From Streptomyces hokutonensis (GTDB taxonomy: Bacteria; Actinomycetota; Actinomycetes; Streptomycetales; Streptomycetaceae): 64,000 nucleotides of DNA. The notes under the pieces are model-generated. The model saw nothing but the letters and a program-made list of their open reading frames with translations, was not told the origin of the DNA and did no database searches. Positions 18,365 to 26,679 of the stretch are shown here, in pieces. The DNA lies in the NCBI RefSeq assembly GCF_000376565.1, contig NZ_BARG01000024.1:310001-374000 (forward strand), written 5' to 3'. Made by a program: the position numbers and the translations under genes. How positions within the stretch are numbered: position 1 is the first letter of the stretch; the number at the start of each line of letters is the position of its first letter.

Positions 18365-19394
18365 CGTTTCCTCCGGCTGCGGTCGGGGAGTCGTCCAGGT
18401 CGCGCCAGCAGCGCGACACCCACCCGTCGCCGACGGGCCGCAGGGGCTGGGGCGCGGCACAGGCGTCGGCGGCCAGCGGGCAGCGCGGCGCGAAGCGGCA
18501 GCCGGGCAACCGGCGCGCGTCGTCCGTGAGTTGGCCGCGGATCGCGGTCAGCGGGGTGCCGTCGCCCTCCCGCATCCGGGGCACCGCCGCGAGCAGCGCC
18601 CGGGTGTAGGGATGCCGGGGCGCGTTCAGCACCTGGTCGACGGTGCCGGACTCCACCGCCTGGCCGGCGTACATCACCTGCACCCGGCTGCACATCGCGG
18701 TGATGACACCGAGGTCGTGCGAGATGAGCAGCATCCCCATGCCGTGCTCCTGCTGGAGCGAGCGCAGCAGACGCAGGATCTCCGCCTGCACGGTGACGTC
18801 GAGCGCGGTCGTCGGTTCGTCGGCCAGCAGCAGGCGCGGGTTGCCCGCCATCGCGATCGCGATGACCACGCGCTGCCGCATACCGCCGGACAGCTCGTGC
18901 GGGAACTGCCGGGCCCGGCGCTCCGGGGAGGGGATCTCCACCAGCCGCAGCAGGTCCACCGCCCGCTCCTCCGCCTCCTTCCGGCCGGCCTTGCCGTGGA
19001 TCCGCAGCACCTCGGCGACCTGCGTGCCGACCCGCATGCACGGGTTCAGCGAGGTCATCGGCTCCTGGAAGACCATCGCCACCCGGTCGCCGCGCAGACT
19101 CTCCAGCTCCGCGTCGCCGCTGCCCAGCAGATCCGTACCGCAGGCCACCAGCCGGTCGGCCCGGACGTCGGCGCCCGGGCCCAGCAGCCCCATGGCGGCG
19201 AGCGCGACGCTGGACTTGCCGCAGCCGCTCTCGCCGATCAGGCCCACCACTTCGCCCTGTTCGACCCGGAGATCCACCCCGGAGACGACGTCCGAGCCGC
19301 CGAAGCCGATGCGCAGCCCCGAGACGTCGAGGACCGGATCGGTGCCGTCCTTCCCGGCACCGGCCCGAGCGGGAGTCAGGGTGTCCGCCTTCAC
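18357..19394 (-). CDS. Oligopeptide ABC transporter ATP-binding protein (DppD/OppD type)
   Basis: The 345-residue protein has Walker A GESGCGKSS, signature LSGGMRQRV, Walker B LLADEPTTALD, switch LISHDLG, and a C-terminal OppD-type extension with CRFAPRCPLAADAC. The first residue is a GTG whose sequence overlaps the stop of the binding-protein gene (GTGA). It forms the ATPase heterodimer with the DppF-type protein encoded next. Confidence 0.93.
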   Translation of the reverse strand: MKADTLTPARAGAGKDGTDPVLDVSGLRIGFGGSDVVSGVDLRVEQGEVVGLIGESGCGKSSVALAAMGLLGPGADVRADRLVACGTDLLGSGDAELESLRGDRVAMVFQEPMTSLNPCMRVGTQVAEVLRIHGKAGRKEAEERAVDLLRLVEIPSPERRARQFPHELSGGMRQRVVIAIAMAGNPRLLLADEPTTALDVTVQAEILRLLRSLQQEHGMGMLLISHDLGVITAMCSRVQVMYAGQAVESGTVDQVLNAPRHPYTRALLAAVPRMREGDGTPLTAIRGQLTDDARRLPGCRFAPRCPLAADACAAPQPLRPVGDGWVSRCWRDLDDSPTAAGGNDD

Positions 19395-20974
19395 GACGTC
19401 AGCCAGGCGTTCTTGAGGTTGAGGCGGGTCGCCGTGGCGTCCGGCTGGTAGCCGTGCAGCCGGTCGCTCCAGGCCTCGCCGCGCACCGCCTTGGCGTAGG
19501 GCACCAGCAGGTAGGCCTCGTCGGCGATGTACTGGGCGAGCTGGTGGTAGAGCGTCACGCGTTTCGCGTTGTCCTGCTCGCTCTTCGCGGCGGCCATCAG
19601 GTCCCACAGGTGCTGGTCCTTGACCTTGGTCGCCGGGCTGCCCTTGGCGAACCACAGGTCGAGGTACTGGCTCGGGTCGGCGTTCAGCACGCTGGTCAGC
19701 ATGATCATGTCGGTGTAGTCGCCGCCCAGCACCTTCGGCACGACACTCGCGAACGGCACGAGCTTGAGGTCGAGGGTGATGCCGACCTTGGACAGCTGCG
19801 CCTTCATCAGCTCCAGGGCGGAGATGTCGGGACCGTAGGCGGAATCGCTCGGGGCGGTCAGTTCGATGCCGACCTCGCTCTTGCCCGCGGCCTTGAGCAG
19901 GGCCACTGCCTTCGCCTGGTTGTGCTGGTACATCGGGTCGGAGGTGGTGGGCGTGGTGCCGTACGGGTCCTGCGGCGGGATGACGTAGCCGAAGCTCGCG
20001 GAGCCGCTGCCCAGCGTCTTGATGAGGGTCTCTCGGTCGATGGCGAGGTTGAACGCCTGCCGCACCCGCTTGTCGGCGAGCGGGCCGCTGAGGGTGTTCA
20101 TGTTGAGCCAGACACTGGAGACGAGGGGCCCGTTCGCCTCGGTGACACCGCTGGTGCTCTTGACGTCGCTCACCATGCGCAGGTCGCGGAAGGACAGCAG
20201 CTGCACCGAGTTGGAGCGCAGCGAGGCCACCCGGGAGGTCTCGTCGGGGATGAGCCGGTAGATCACCGTGTCGAGATACGGCTTCGGCTTGTCCCAGTAG
20301 CCCTTGTAGCCGGAGAGCGTGATGGAGATGCCCTTCGACCACTTCTTCAGGGAGAAGGGCCCGGTGCCGTTCTCCGTCTGCTTGAGCTGGTTCCCGCTGC
20401 GGGACGTCGTCCACTTCTTGCTCATGATGGCGCCGCTCCACGGGCGGGCCAGGAAGTTGTACAGCGACGGCTGCGGCGCGCTGAGCTTCACCTCGACGGT
20501 ACTGGCGTCCACGGCGGTCACCGTCTTGATCCGGTACTGCTGGGTGTACGGCGACTTGATCGCCGGGTCCATCAGCCGCTCCAGGCTGAAGATCACGTCG
20601 TCGGTGGTGAGCTTGGTGCCGTCGTGGAAGGTCACCCCGTCGCGGAGCGCGAAGCGGTGGGTGGTCGCGTCCACCTGCTGGTAGCTCTTGGCAAGACCGG
20701 GCTTGATCTGCCCCTTGCTGTCCAGGCTCAGCAGACCCTCGTAGAACTGCGCGACGATCTGCTGGTCGAAGAACGCCTGCGCCACCTGCGGGTCGAAGCC
20801 GACCGTGGGCTCCCCGTCGAGCCCGATGGTGAGGGTTCCTCCCGCGACCGGCTTCCCGGAGGTGCTGCCGGCCGTGGTGGCCGTACCGCCGCAGGCCGCC
20901 AGGAACAGGCCGGCGAATGTGCTGCCGCCGAGTGCCAGCGCGCCTCTGCGCGTGAAGGTGTGGTTCGTCATCAT
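19391..20974 (-). CDS. Peptide-type ABC transporter substrate-binding lipoprotein
   Basis: This 527-residue family 5 extracellular solute-binding protein has a Tat-like twin arginine (FTRRGALALGG) followed by a lipobox ending LFLAAC, so it is probably a Tat-exported lipoprotein. The mature protein shows TFHDGTKLTTDDVIFSLERL and the DxxxR-type region typical of DppA/OppA. The ligand may be a peptide, a glycoside or a conjugated aromatic compound. Two consecutive ATGs (20974 and 20971) are possible starts, with AGGCGG nearby. It lies between the permease and ATPase genes. Confidence 0.92.
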   Translation of the reverse strand: MMTNHTFTRRGALALGGSTFAGLFLAACGGTATTAGSTSGKPVAGGTLTIGLDGEPTVGFDPQVAQAFFDQQIVAQFYEGLLSLDSKGQIKPGLAKSYQQVDATTHRFALRDGVTFHDGTKLTTDDVIFSLERLMDPAIKSPYTQQYRIKTVTAVDASTVEVKLSAPQPSLYNFLARPWSGAIMSKKWTTSRSGNQLKQTENGTGPFSLKKWSKGISITLSGYKGYWDKPKPYLDTVIYRLIPDETSRVASLRSNSVQLLSFRDLRMVSDVKSTSGVTEANGPLVSSVWLNMNTLSGPLADKRVRQAFNLAIDRETLIKTLGSGSASFGYVIPPQDPYGTTPTTSDPMYQHNQAKAVALLKAAGKSEVGIELTAPSDSAYGPDISALELMKAQLSKVGITLDLKLVPFASVVPKVLGGDYTDMIMLTSVLNADPSQYLDLWFAKGSPATKVKDQHLWDLMAAAKSEQDNAKRVTLYHQLAQYIADEAYLLVPYAKAVRGEAWSDRLHGYQPDATATRLNLKNAWLTS

Positions 20975-21027
20975 GACCGCCTGTTTCTCAAGAACGTGAG
21001 GGTGAGGTGACGTGGTGCGGGGCCCGT

Positions 21028-21906
21028 TCAGGGCGTACGGCGCTTGCCGCGCGGGTTGAGCTGTTCCTGCAGGCCGTCGGAGATGAGGCCGAAGGCCGCC
21101 GTGGCGATGGCCAGGGTGATGCCGGGGACGATCACCAGCAGCGGCGCGTCCTTCATGTAGCGCTGGCCCTCGAAGATCATCCGGCCCCAACTGGGCGTCG
21201 GCGGCTGGATGCCGAGGCCCAGATAGCTCAGGGACGCCTCGACGAGGACGCAGGTCGCCGCCGTGTTGGCGTACTGGACGAGGGCGGAGGAGAGCACGTT
21301 CGGCAGCACATGCCGGACGATGATCACCGGAGTCGGCACCCCGGCGATCCGGGCCGCCGAGACGAAGTCGCGCTCGCGCACGGTGAGCGCCGGGGCCCGC
21401 ACGATCCGCGCGAAGTACGGGACGAAGATCAGGCCCATGCCCGCGATGAGGACCCACAGGCCCGGGGTGAACACCGACACCAGCACAAGTGCCAGCAGGA
21501 CCGAGGGAATCGACATCGCGGTGTCCATCGCCGCCATCAGGACCGCGTCCAGCCGGCGGGCGTTGTAGCCCGCGACGAGCCCGATCGGGATGCCGATCAG
21601 CGCGGCGAGCGTGGTCGCGCCGAAGGCCACCAGCAGGGACTGCCGGGCCGCGCCGAAGGTCCGGGTGAACAGGTCACGGCCGAGGTTGTCGGTGCCCAGC
21701 CAGTGGCTGCCCGAGGGGCCGGTGAGCAGCGAGTCGCTGACGTCCGTCGCCGCGTAGCGGCCGAAGACACCGAGGACCAGGGACAGCAGCACCATCCCGC
21801 CGAGAATGCAGACACCCGTGGTCAGCGTCGCGTTCCAGCCGAGGCGCGGCCTGCGCCGGCGCGCCGCGGGGACGGTGACGGCGGGCGCGGTGGATTCAAC
21901 CGTCAC
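21028..21906 (-). CDS. Oligopeptide ABC transporter permease (DppC type)
   Basis: The protein is 292 residues long, with a long cytoplasmic N-terminus rich in Arg and about six membrane segments. The DppC N-terminal block HWLGTDNLGRDLFTRTFGAA and the EAA-loop region (ARIAGVPTPVIIVRHVLPN) are clear. It starts with GTG and overlaps the DppB-type gene by 11 bases. It forms the channel with that permease. Confidence 0.93.
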   Translation of the reverse strand: MTVESTAPAVTVPAARRRRPRLGWNATLTTGVCILGGMVLLSLVLGVFGRYAATDVSDSLLTGPSGSHWLGTDNLGRDLFTRTFGAARQSLLVAFGATTLAALIGIPIGLVAGYNARRLDAVLMAAMDTAMSIPSVLLALVLVSVFTPGLWVLIAGMGLIFVPYFARIVRAPALTVRERDFVSAARIAGVPTPVIIVRHVLPNVLSSALVQYANTAATCVLVEASLSYLGLGIQPPTPSWGRMIFEGQRYMKDAPLLVIVPGITLAIATAAFGLISDGLQEQLNPRGKRRTP

Positions 21907-22858
21907 GGCGTGCTCCTGTCGTCCTGATACGGGGGTCGATGAGGGGATAGACCAGATCGGTCACCAGATTGATCAGCACATAGGAGGCACCGAGGGCGAG
22001 GATCGCGCCCTGGATCACCGTGAAGTCGTGCTGGGTGATGGAGTTGACGATCAGCGAACCGAGACCGGGGAGCGCGAAGACCTGCTCGATGATCACGGTG
22101 CCGCCGACCAGCACCCCGAGCTGGAGCCCGCCGGCGGTGACCACCGGCACCAGCGCGTTGCGCAGCGCGTGCCGCAGCATCAGCCGCCGTCGCCCCGCGC
22201 CCTTCGCCGCCGCCGTCCGCATGAAGTCCTGGCCCTCGACGTCGAGGACGGCTGCCCGCATGTACCGGCAGAGGGTCGCGCCGAACGGGATGCCCAGGGC
22301 GACGGCCGGAAGCAGCAGCACCTGGAGGTTGAGCAGCGGGTCCTGCGAGAACGGCACGAAGGAGAACAGCGGCCAGGCCGGTACCAGCGTGCTGAACACG
22401 AGGACCATGACCGTGCCGACCACGAACGGCGGGACGGCGAGCCCGAGGAAGGCGGTGCTGTTGACCACGCGGTCCCTCGCGCGCCCCTGGTACATGGCCG
22501 ACCAGATGCCCGCCGGAATGCCCCACAGGACCGCTATCACCGCCGCGTACACGGCGAGTTCCAGGCTCACCGGGAGCCGGTCGGCGACCTGTGCGCCGAC
22601 GCTCTGCCCGTCCAGCAGGGACGAACCGAGGTCGCCGCGGACGGCGTGCCCGATCCAGCTCAGGTACTGCGACCACACGGGCTGGTCGAGCCCGAGCTGG
22701 TGGGTGATCTGGGCGCGCAGCTGGGGAGTCGAGTTCTCGCCGGCGATCAGGGCCGCCGGATCACCGGGGACCAGGTGCGCCAGCGCGAACACGATGGCGC
22801 TGAGGCAGAGGACCACCGCGAGCGAGCGGACCACACGGATCGAGAGGTAGCGCAGCAC
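21896..22858 (-). CDS. Oligopeptide ABC transporter permease (DppB type)
   Basis: This 320-residue permease shows the DppB N-terminus (LSAIVFALAHLVPGDPA), about six membrane helices and the EAA loop region (RTAAAKGAGRRRLMLRHALRNAL). The start is a GTG preceded by GGGAGAG. It lies 11 bases after the amidohydrolase stop, so the enzyme and its importer share one transcript. Confidence 0.93.
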   Translation of the reverse strand: MLRYLSIRVVRSLAVVLCLSAIVFALAHLVPGDPAALIAGENSTPQLRAQITHQLGLDQPVWSQYLSWIGHAVRGDLGSSLLDGQSVGAQVADRLPVSLELAVYAAVIAVLWGIPAGIWSAMYQGRARDRVVNSTAFLGLAVPPFVVGTVMVLVFSTLVPAWPLFSFVPFSQDPLLNLQVLLLPAVALGIPFGATLCRYMRAAVLDVEGQDFMRTAAAKGAGRRRLMLRHALRNALVPVVTAGGLQLGVLVGGTVIIEQVFALPGLGSLIVNSITQHDFTVIQGAILALGASYVLINLVTDLVYPLIDPRIRTTGARRDG

Positions 22859-22869
22859 TGGATCTCTCC

Positions 22870-24207
22870 CTAGATCGCGACGGCGGGCGCCGACGCCCGC
22901 GCCGTCGTGGGGCGGGCCGCATCGGACGGGCGGCGCCGCGCGGCCAGCGCACCGCGTACGGCGTCGTCCGCGTTCGGGTCGAAGGCCCGGCCCTCGCGGA
23001 ACACCGCGCGCAGCCGGCGCCGGTCGGTGAGCACACTCAGATCGGCGAGCGGGTCGCCGTCCACCAGCAGCAGGTCCGCCCACATGCCGGGGGCGACCGT
23101 TCCGGTCCGGGCACCGAGCCCGAGGGCCTCGGCGGCGGCCGAGGTGGCCGCGACCAGCACCTCCGCCGGGGTCATGCCGATCTGCTCGTGCAGCAGCTCC
23201 AGTTCGCGGGCGTGGTTCCCGAAGCGCATCGTGTTGGAGGAGTCGCTGCCCGCGATGATCCGCACCCCGGCCCGATGGGCCCGGCGCACCGAGTCGAGCC
23301 GGCGCTCACGCAGCGCCGCCGCCTTGTCCAACTGCTCGGCGACCAGCCCGCGTTCGGCTCCGTGCACCGTCATGAACTCGCTGATCGACAGGGTCGGGCA
23401 CAGGAACGTGCCCTGTCCGAGCATCAGCTCCACGAGGTCCTCGTCGAGGTCGGAGCCGTGCTCCAGGGTGTCCACCCCGGCGACCAGCGCCGCCGTGATC
23501 CCGGCCCGGGTGTGCGCGTGGGCCGCGACCCGCAGGTCCAGGGCGTGCGCCTCGTCGACGATCGCGTCGATCTCGGCGTCCGTGTAGTTGCGCCACCCGG
23601 TCTTGTCGCCGACCGAGAGCGTGCCCCCGCTGGTGCAGATCTTGATCAGGTCCACGCCCATCCGGGCGTACTCCCGGACTCGCTTGCGGCACTCGTCGAC
23701 GCCGTCGGCCGGGGGCCACATCCGCTTCTCGTCGAGGGTGGCCGGGCAGAACATGTCGCCGTGCCCCGCCGTCATGCCCACGAGCCCGGAGGCGACGACC
23801 CGCGCCCCGTCGAGGACGTGCTCGTCCATCACGTGCTTGACCGCGACCTCGGGCAGCGAGCCCGCGGTGTCCCGGACCGTGGTGAATCCGGACCGCAGCG
23901 CCTCACGGGCGTTGGCCGCGGCGTGCAGGGTCTGTTCCTCGGTGGAGGTCAGCATGTTCCACAGCTGCACGTCCTGCGGCCGGGTGCCCGCGTTGGACCG
24001 CAGATGCACATGGCAGTCGATGAGTCCGGGCAGCAGGGTCGTCCCCCGCAGGTCGTACACCGTGTCCGACGGGTGTGTCGCCACCGTGTCGGCGGCACCC
24101 ACCTCGGCGATCACGGCACCGTCGATCACCACGGCCATGTCGGTCCGTGCGGCACCTCCCGTGCCGTCGACCAACGTCATTCCCGCCAGGACTGTTCGCT
24201 CCGTCAT
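22870..24207 (-). CDS. Metal-dependent amidohydrolase heading the transporter operon
   Basis: This 445-residue binuclear amidohydrolase has HxH in DCHVHLRS, the lysine in LIKICTSGG, histidines in AAHAHTRAGI and TLEHGSDLD, and the aspartate in AGSDSSN. It is a distant paralogue of the enzyme at 12470-13750. The leaders of the two genes are similar: GAGGAGTGA, then CGGTCCC just before the ATG. Since it is followed by a whole peptide importer, it probably hydrolyses an amide or peptide bond of the imported compound. The C-terminus has an Ala/Arg/Pro-rich extension of about 35 residues. Confidence 0.9.
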   Translation of the reverse strand: MTERTVLAGMTLVDGTGGAARTDMAVVIDGAVIAEVGAADTVATHPSDTVYDLRGTTLLPGLIDCHVHLRSNAGTRPQDVQLWNMLTSTEEQTLHAAANAREALRSGFTTVRDTAGSLPEVAVKHVMDEHVLDGARVVASGLVGMTAGHGDMFCPATLDEKRMWPPADGVDECRKRVREYARMGVDLIKICTSGGTLSVGDKTGWRNYTDAEIDAIVDEAHALDLRVAAHAHTRAGITAALVAGVDTLEHGSDLDEDLVELMLGQGTFLCPTLSISEFMTVHGAERGLVAEQLDKAAALRERRLDSVRRAHRAGVRIIAGSDSSNTMRFGNHARELELLHEQIGMTPAEVLVAATSAAAEALGLGARTGTVAPGMWADLLLVDGDPLADLSVLTDRRRLRAVFREGRAFDPNADDAVRGALAARRRPSDAARPTTARASAPAVAI

Positions 24208-24280
24208 GGGACCGTGTTCACTCCTCTCCGGGGGACTGGTACAGAGGAGTGTGGGGCGGCGGTGATGTCACCGTGTTGCG

Positions 24281-24350
24281 GTGCAGCTTTCGCTTGGAAT
24301 TCACGAGGGGCGCGCAGGAATGCGCCACCCCTGGAAGCGCAGATTTGCGC
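24281..24350. promoter_or_regulatory. Candidate AsnC operator upstream of the second amidohydrolase
   Basis: Two perfect palindromes, GCGCA-GGAA-TGCGC (24312-24325) and GCGCA-GATT-TGCGC (24337-24350), lie 25 bp apart. GGTGCAGCTT at 24281-24290 also matches the AsnC locus (13858-13867) at nearly the same distance. The region between the amidohydrolase and ferredoxin genes holds no gene. It is most likely an operator; a decayed start of an AsnC gene is the alternative. Confidence 0.6.
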
Positions 24351-24363
24351 CACCCGCGGCCTC

Positions 24364-24684
24364 TCACAGGCCGCTCACGAACGCCGTGTCGGTGCCCACC
24401 GGACCCAGCGCGGTCGCCCCGCCGGGGTTGCCCAGCGGGGCCGTACGGCCGGACAGGGGCTCCTCGAAGAAGCGGCGGTTGTCGGCGCGGTGCTCCGGGT
24501 CGGCGCGCCGGTCGACGGTGATCGCCTGCTCGGGGCAGGCCGTCTCGCAGGCGCCGCAGTCGATGCACTCCACGGGGTTGATGTAGAGCTTGCGCTCGCC
24601 CTCGTAGATGCAGTCGACCGGGCACTCCTCCATGCAGGACCGGTCCATGATGTCGACGCAGGCCGATCCGATGACGTAGGCCAT
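24364..24684 (-). CDS. 7Fe/8Fe-type ferredoxin (FdxA-like)
   Basis: The 106-residue protein has the FdxA pattern: C9-x7-C17-x3-C21-P in CVDIMDRSCMEECP, then CIDCGACETACP around residues 40-51. This pattern fits one 3Fe-4S and one 4Fe-4S cluster. It is two bases downstream of the ferredoxin reductase gene, so both form an electron chain from NAD(P)H, probably to the Rieske oxygenase of the same island. Confidence 0.93.
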   Translation of the reverse strand: MAYVIGSACVDIMDRSCMEECPVDCIYEGERKLYINPVECIDCGACETACPEQAITVDRRADPEHRADNRRFFEEPLSGRTAPLGNPGGATALGPVGTDTAFVSGL

Positions 24685-24686
24685 GA

Positions 24687-25700
24687 CTAGCTCTCCTTCT
24701 CGGTGGAATGCCCGGGGAACAGCGCTGCCTCCGGGTCGATGACGGTGGCCGCGTTGTTCACGGCGGTGGCGGCCTCGCCGAAGCCGACCGAGATCAGCCG
24801 GACCTTGCCCGGGTAGTCGGTGATGTCGCCGGCGGCGAACACGCGGGGCAGATTGGTGGCCATCCGGGTGTCGACGGCGATCCGCCGGGCCTGGAGCTCA
24901 AGTCCCCAGGTCTGCAGCGGTCCCAGGTCGGCGAGGAAACCCAGGGCGGCGACGACGGTACGGGCGGGCAGCAGCCGGGTCGTCTTCTCGACCCGGTGCC
25001 GCACCTCGACCCGTTCGACCCCCGACTCGCCGTGTATCGCGCTCACTTCGGAGTCGGTGACGATCTCGATGCCGAGGGCGCGCGCCTTCTCCACGCTCGC
25101 CGCGTGCGCCCGGAAGCGGGCGGTGCGGTGGACGAGGGTGACGGACCGGGCGATCGGGGCCAGCAGCGCCGCCCAGTCGAAGGCGCTGTCCCCGCCGCCG
25201 ACCACGACCACGTCGTGGCCGGTGTGCTCGGCCGGGTCCGGCACGAAGTACACCTGCCCGCGGCCGAGATACCCCTCGCCCGCAGGCAGCGGCCTGGGCG
25301 TGAACGTCCCCACCCCGCCCGTGATCACAACTGCCCCCGCCCGTACGACGGTTCCCCGGTCGGTGCGGACGACGGGGTGACCGTCGTGGTCGTGGGCCAG
25401 ATCCTCGGCCCGCTCTCCCAGGAGATAGCGGACGTCGTACGGCGCGGCCTGCGCGACCAGGCTGTCGACGAGGTCGCGGCCGCGCACCGAGGGGAACCCG
25501 GCGATGTCGAAGATGGGCTTCTCCGGGTACATGGCGCTGATCTGGCCGCCGCACTGCGGCAGTACGTCCATGACCGTGACGCGCAGTCCGCGGAAGCCCG
25601 CGTAGTAGGCGCCGTAGAGGCCGGAAGGGCCGGCGCCGATGATCAGGATGTCGGTCTCGATCACCGGTGTCTCGACCGGCTCGGCAAGGTGAACGCTCAT
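24687..25700 (-). CDS. Thioredoxin reductase-like ferredoxin-NADP reductase
   Basis: The protein has 337 residues, with FAD-binding GAGPSGLYGAYYAG near the N-terminus, NADPH-binding VVVVGGGDSAFDWA near residue 165, and the FAD-side motif FAAGDITDYPGKV. There is no CxxC redox pair, so it is not thioredoxin reductase but the YumC-like FNR class. It reduces the ferredoxin encoded directly downstream. A clear ribosome binding site is absent at the ATG, and 68 bases separate it from the MaoC gene upstream. Confidence 0.9.
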   Translation of the reverse strand: MSVHLAEPVETPVIETDILIIGAGPSGLYGAYYAGFRGLRVTVMDVLPQCGGQISAMYPEKPIFDIAGFPSVRGRDLVDSLVAQAAPYDVRYLLGERAEDLAHDHDGHPVVRTDRGTVVRAGAVVITGGVGTFTPRPLPAGEGYLGRGQVYFVPDPAEHTGHDVVVVGGGDSAFDWAALLAPIARSVTLVHRTARFRAHAASVEKARALGIEIVTDSEVSAIHGESGVERVEVRHRVEKTTRLLPARTVVAALGFLADLGPLQTWGLELQARRIAVDTRMATNLPRVFAAGDITDYPGKVRLISVGFGEAATAVNNAATVIDPEAALFPGHSTEKES

Positions 25701-25768
25701 GGTTCAGGAGCGTAGGAACGGCCCGCTCTCCGCCCAACGGAACCGGTCCGGCTGCCGGGACGCCCCGG

Positions 25769-26161
25769 TCAGACGAGGGCGAGTTCGACGCTTCCGGTCA
25801 CGCACGGGGTGCCGTCGGCCTTGACGACCGCCACGTCCAGGGACACCCGGGCGCCCTCCACCGCGCGCACGGTCGCGGTCCAGGTGAGGGGCTCACCGGC
25901 CACGGCGGTCGTACGGTTGCGCCAACTCACCGTCTCAAGCCGGGAGTTCGGCCCGGCCCACGCCAACGCGTACCGAGTGAGGGTCTCGCCGTGCAGAGTG
26001 GACTGTACGACGACGTCCGGGAAGCCCTCCGAAGCGGCGAAACCGGAGTCGTAGTGGATGCGGTGGGAGTTCCACGACACGGCGCTGAAGCGGAAGAGCT
26101 GGACCGTGCTGTGCGTGTACCGCTGCAGCGGGCAACTGTCCCCGGCCACCGGCGTGTTCAT
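25769..26161 (-). CDS. MaoC-like hydratase subunit (HTD2/mesaconyl-CoA hydratase type)
   Basis: The 130-residue hot-dog protein has the hydratase motif FSAVSWNSHRIHYDSGFAASEG. Enzymes with this motif hydrate 2-enoyl-CoA or mesaconyl-CoA substrates. It overlaps the gene for the N-terminal-type partner upstream (ATGA), and the two probably form one heteromeric enzyme. The same two-gene layout recurs at 46601-47490. It follows the IclR and ring-fission genes, so it may hydrate a CoA-bound or free product of ring cleavage. Confidence 0.82.
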   Translation of the reverse strand: MNTPVAGDSCPLQRYTHSTVQLFRFSAVSWNSHRIHYDSGFAASEGFPDVVVQSTLHGETLTRYALAWAGPNSRLETVSWRNRTTAVAGEPLTWTATVRAVEGARVSLDVAVVKADGTPCVTGSVELALV

Positions 26162-26679
26162 GCGGCTCCTGCGGGGTCGAGGGCCTCCTGGACGACGATC
26201 GTCTCGTCCACGGCGGTCAGTTCGGTGCCGTCCGCGGTCGTGAAGCGGGTGGCCAGGCCGAGCAGGACGAACGGGCCGGAGCGGCCCTGCTTGCGCTCTG
26301 CGGAGATCACCGCGCGGGACGCGGTGACCCGGCTGCCCGCGACCGGGGCCCGCAGCAGCCGTACGCTCTGGCCGCCGTGCACCTGGCGGACCGGCAGGCC
26401 CTCGGTGCACGGCGACTCCCGGGCGGCGAGCCCGTCGGGCCGCAACTCCCCTTCGGGCGGCCCGTCCTCCCAGCTCATGGTGGCCGCGAGGAACAGGGCG
26501 GGAGCGTCGACCGGGGCGCCCGCCGCGTCCTGTTCGCGGGCGCGGCGGATGTAGTCGGCGTCGTTGAGCGCGGCGGCGTACCGGCAGAAGTCCTTGACGG
26601 TGACCGTGCCGCAGTCCTCGTCCTCCCAGCGGCCGACGAGCCTGTGGGCCCGTGCCAGCACCTCGTCCAGAGCGCTCAC
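26158..26679 (-). CDS. FAS1-like dehydratase domain protein, partner of the MaoC subunit
   Basis: This 173-residue hot-dog protein of the MaoC N-terminal/FAS1-like dehydratase family includes VKDFCRYAAALNDADYIRRA, LRPDGLAARES and HGGQSVRLLRAPVAGSRVTASR. It lacks the His-containing catalytic motif of the partner and is likely the substrate-binding half. The GTG start overlaps the IclR stop (GTGA) and the TGA overlaps the partner start, so expression is tightly coupled. Confidence 0.8.
   Translation of the reverse strand: MSALDEVLARAHRLVGRWEDEDCGTVTVKDFCRYAAALNDADYIRRAREQDAAGAPVDAPALFLAATMSWEDGPPEGELRPDGLAARESPCTEGLPVRQVHGGQSVRLLRAPVAGSRVTASRAVISAERKQGRSGPFVLLGLATRFTTADGTELTAVDETIVVQEALDPAGAA

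Noticed and set aside
24252..24345. Remnant of a second AsnC regulator gene
   Set aside because: A short frame matches the regulator N-terminus (GARRNAPPLEAQ), but nothing further downstream matches, and the palindromes here are more perfect than in the gene itself. I prefer an operator but keep the alternative in the finding.
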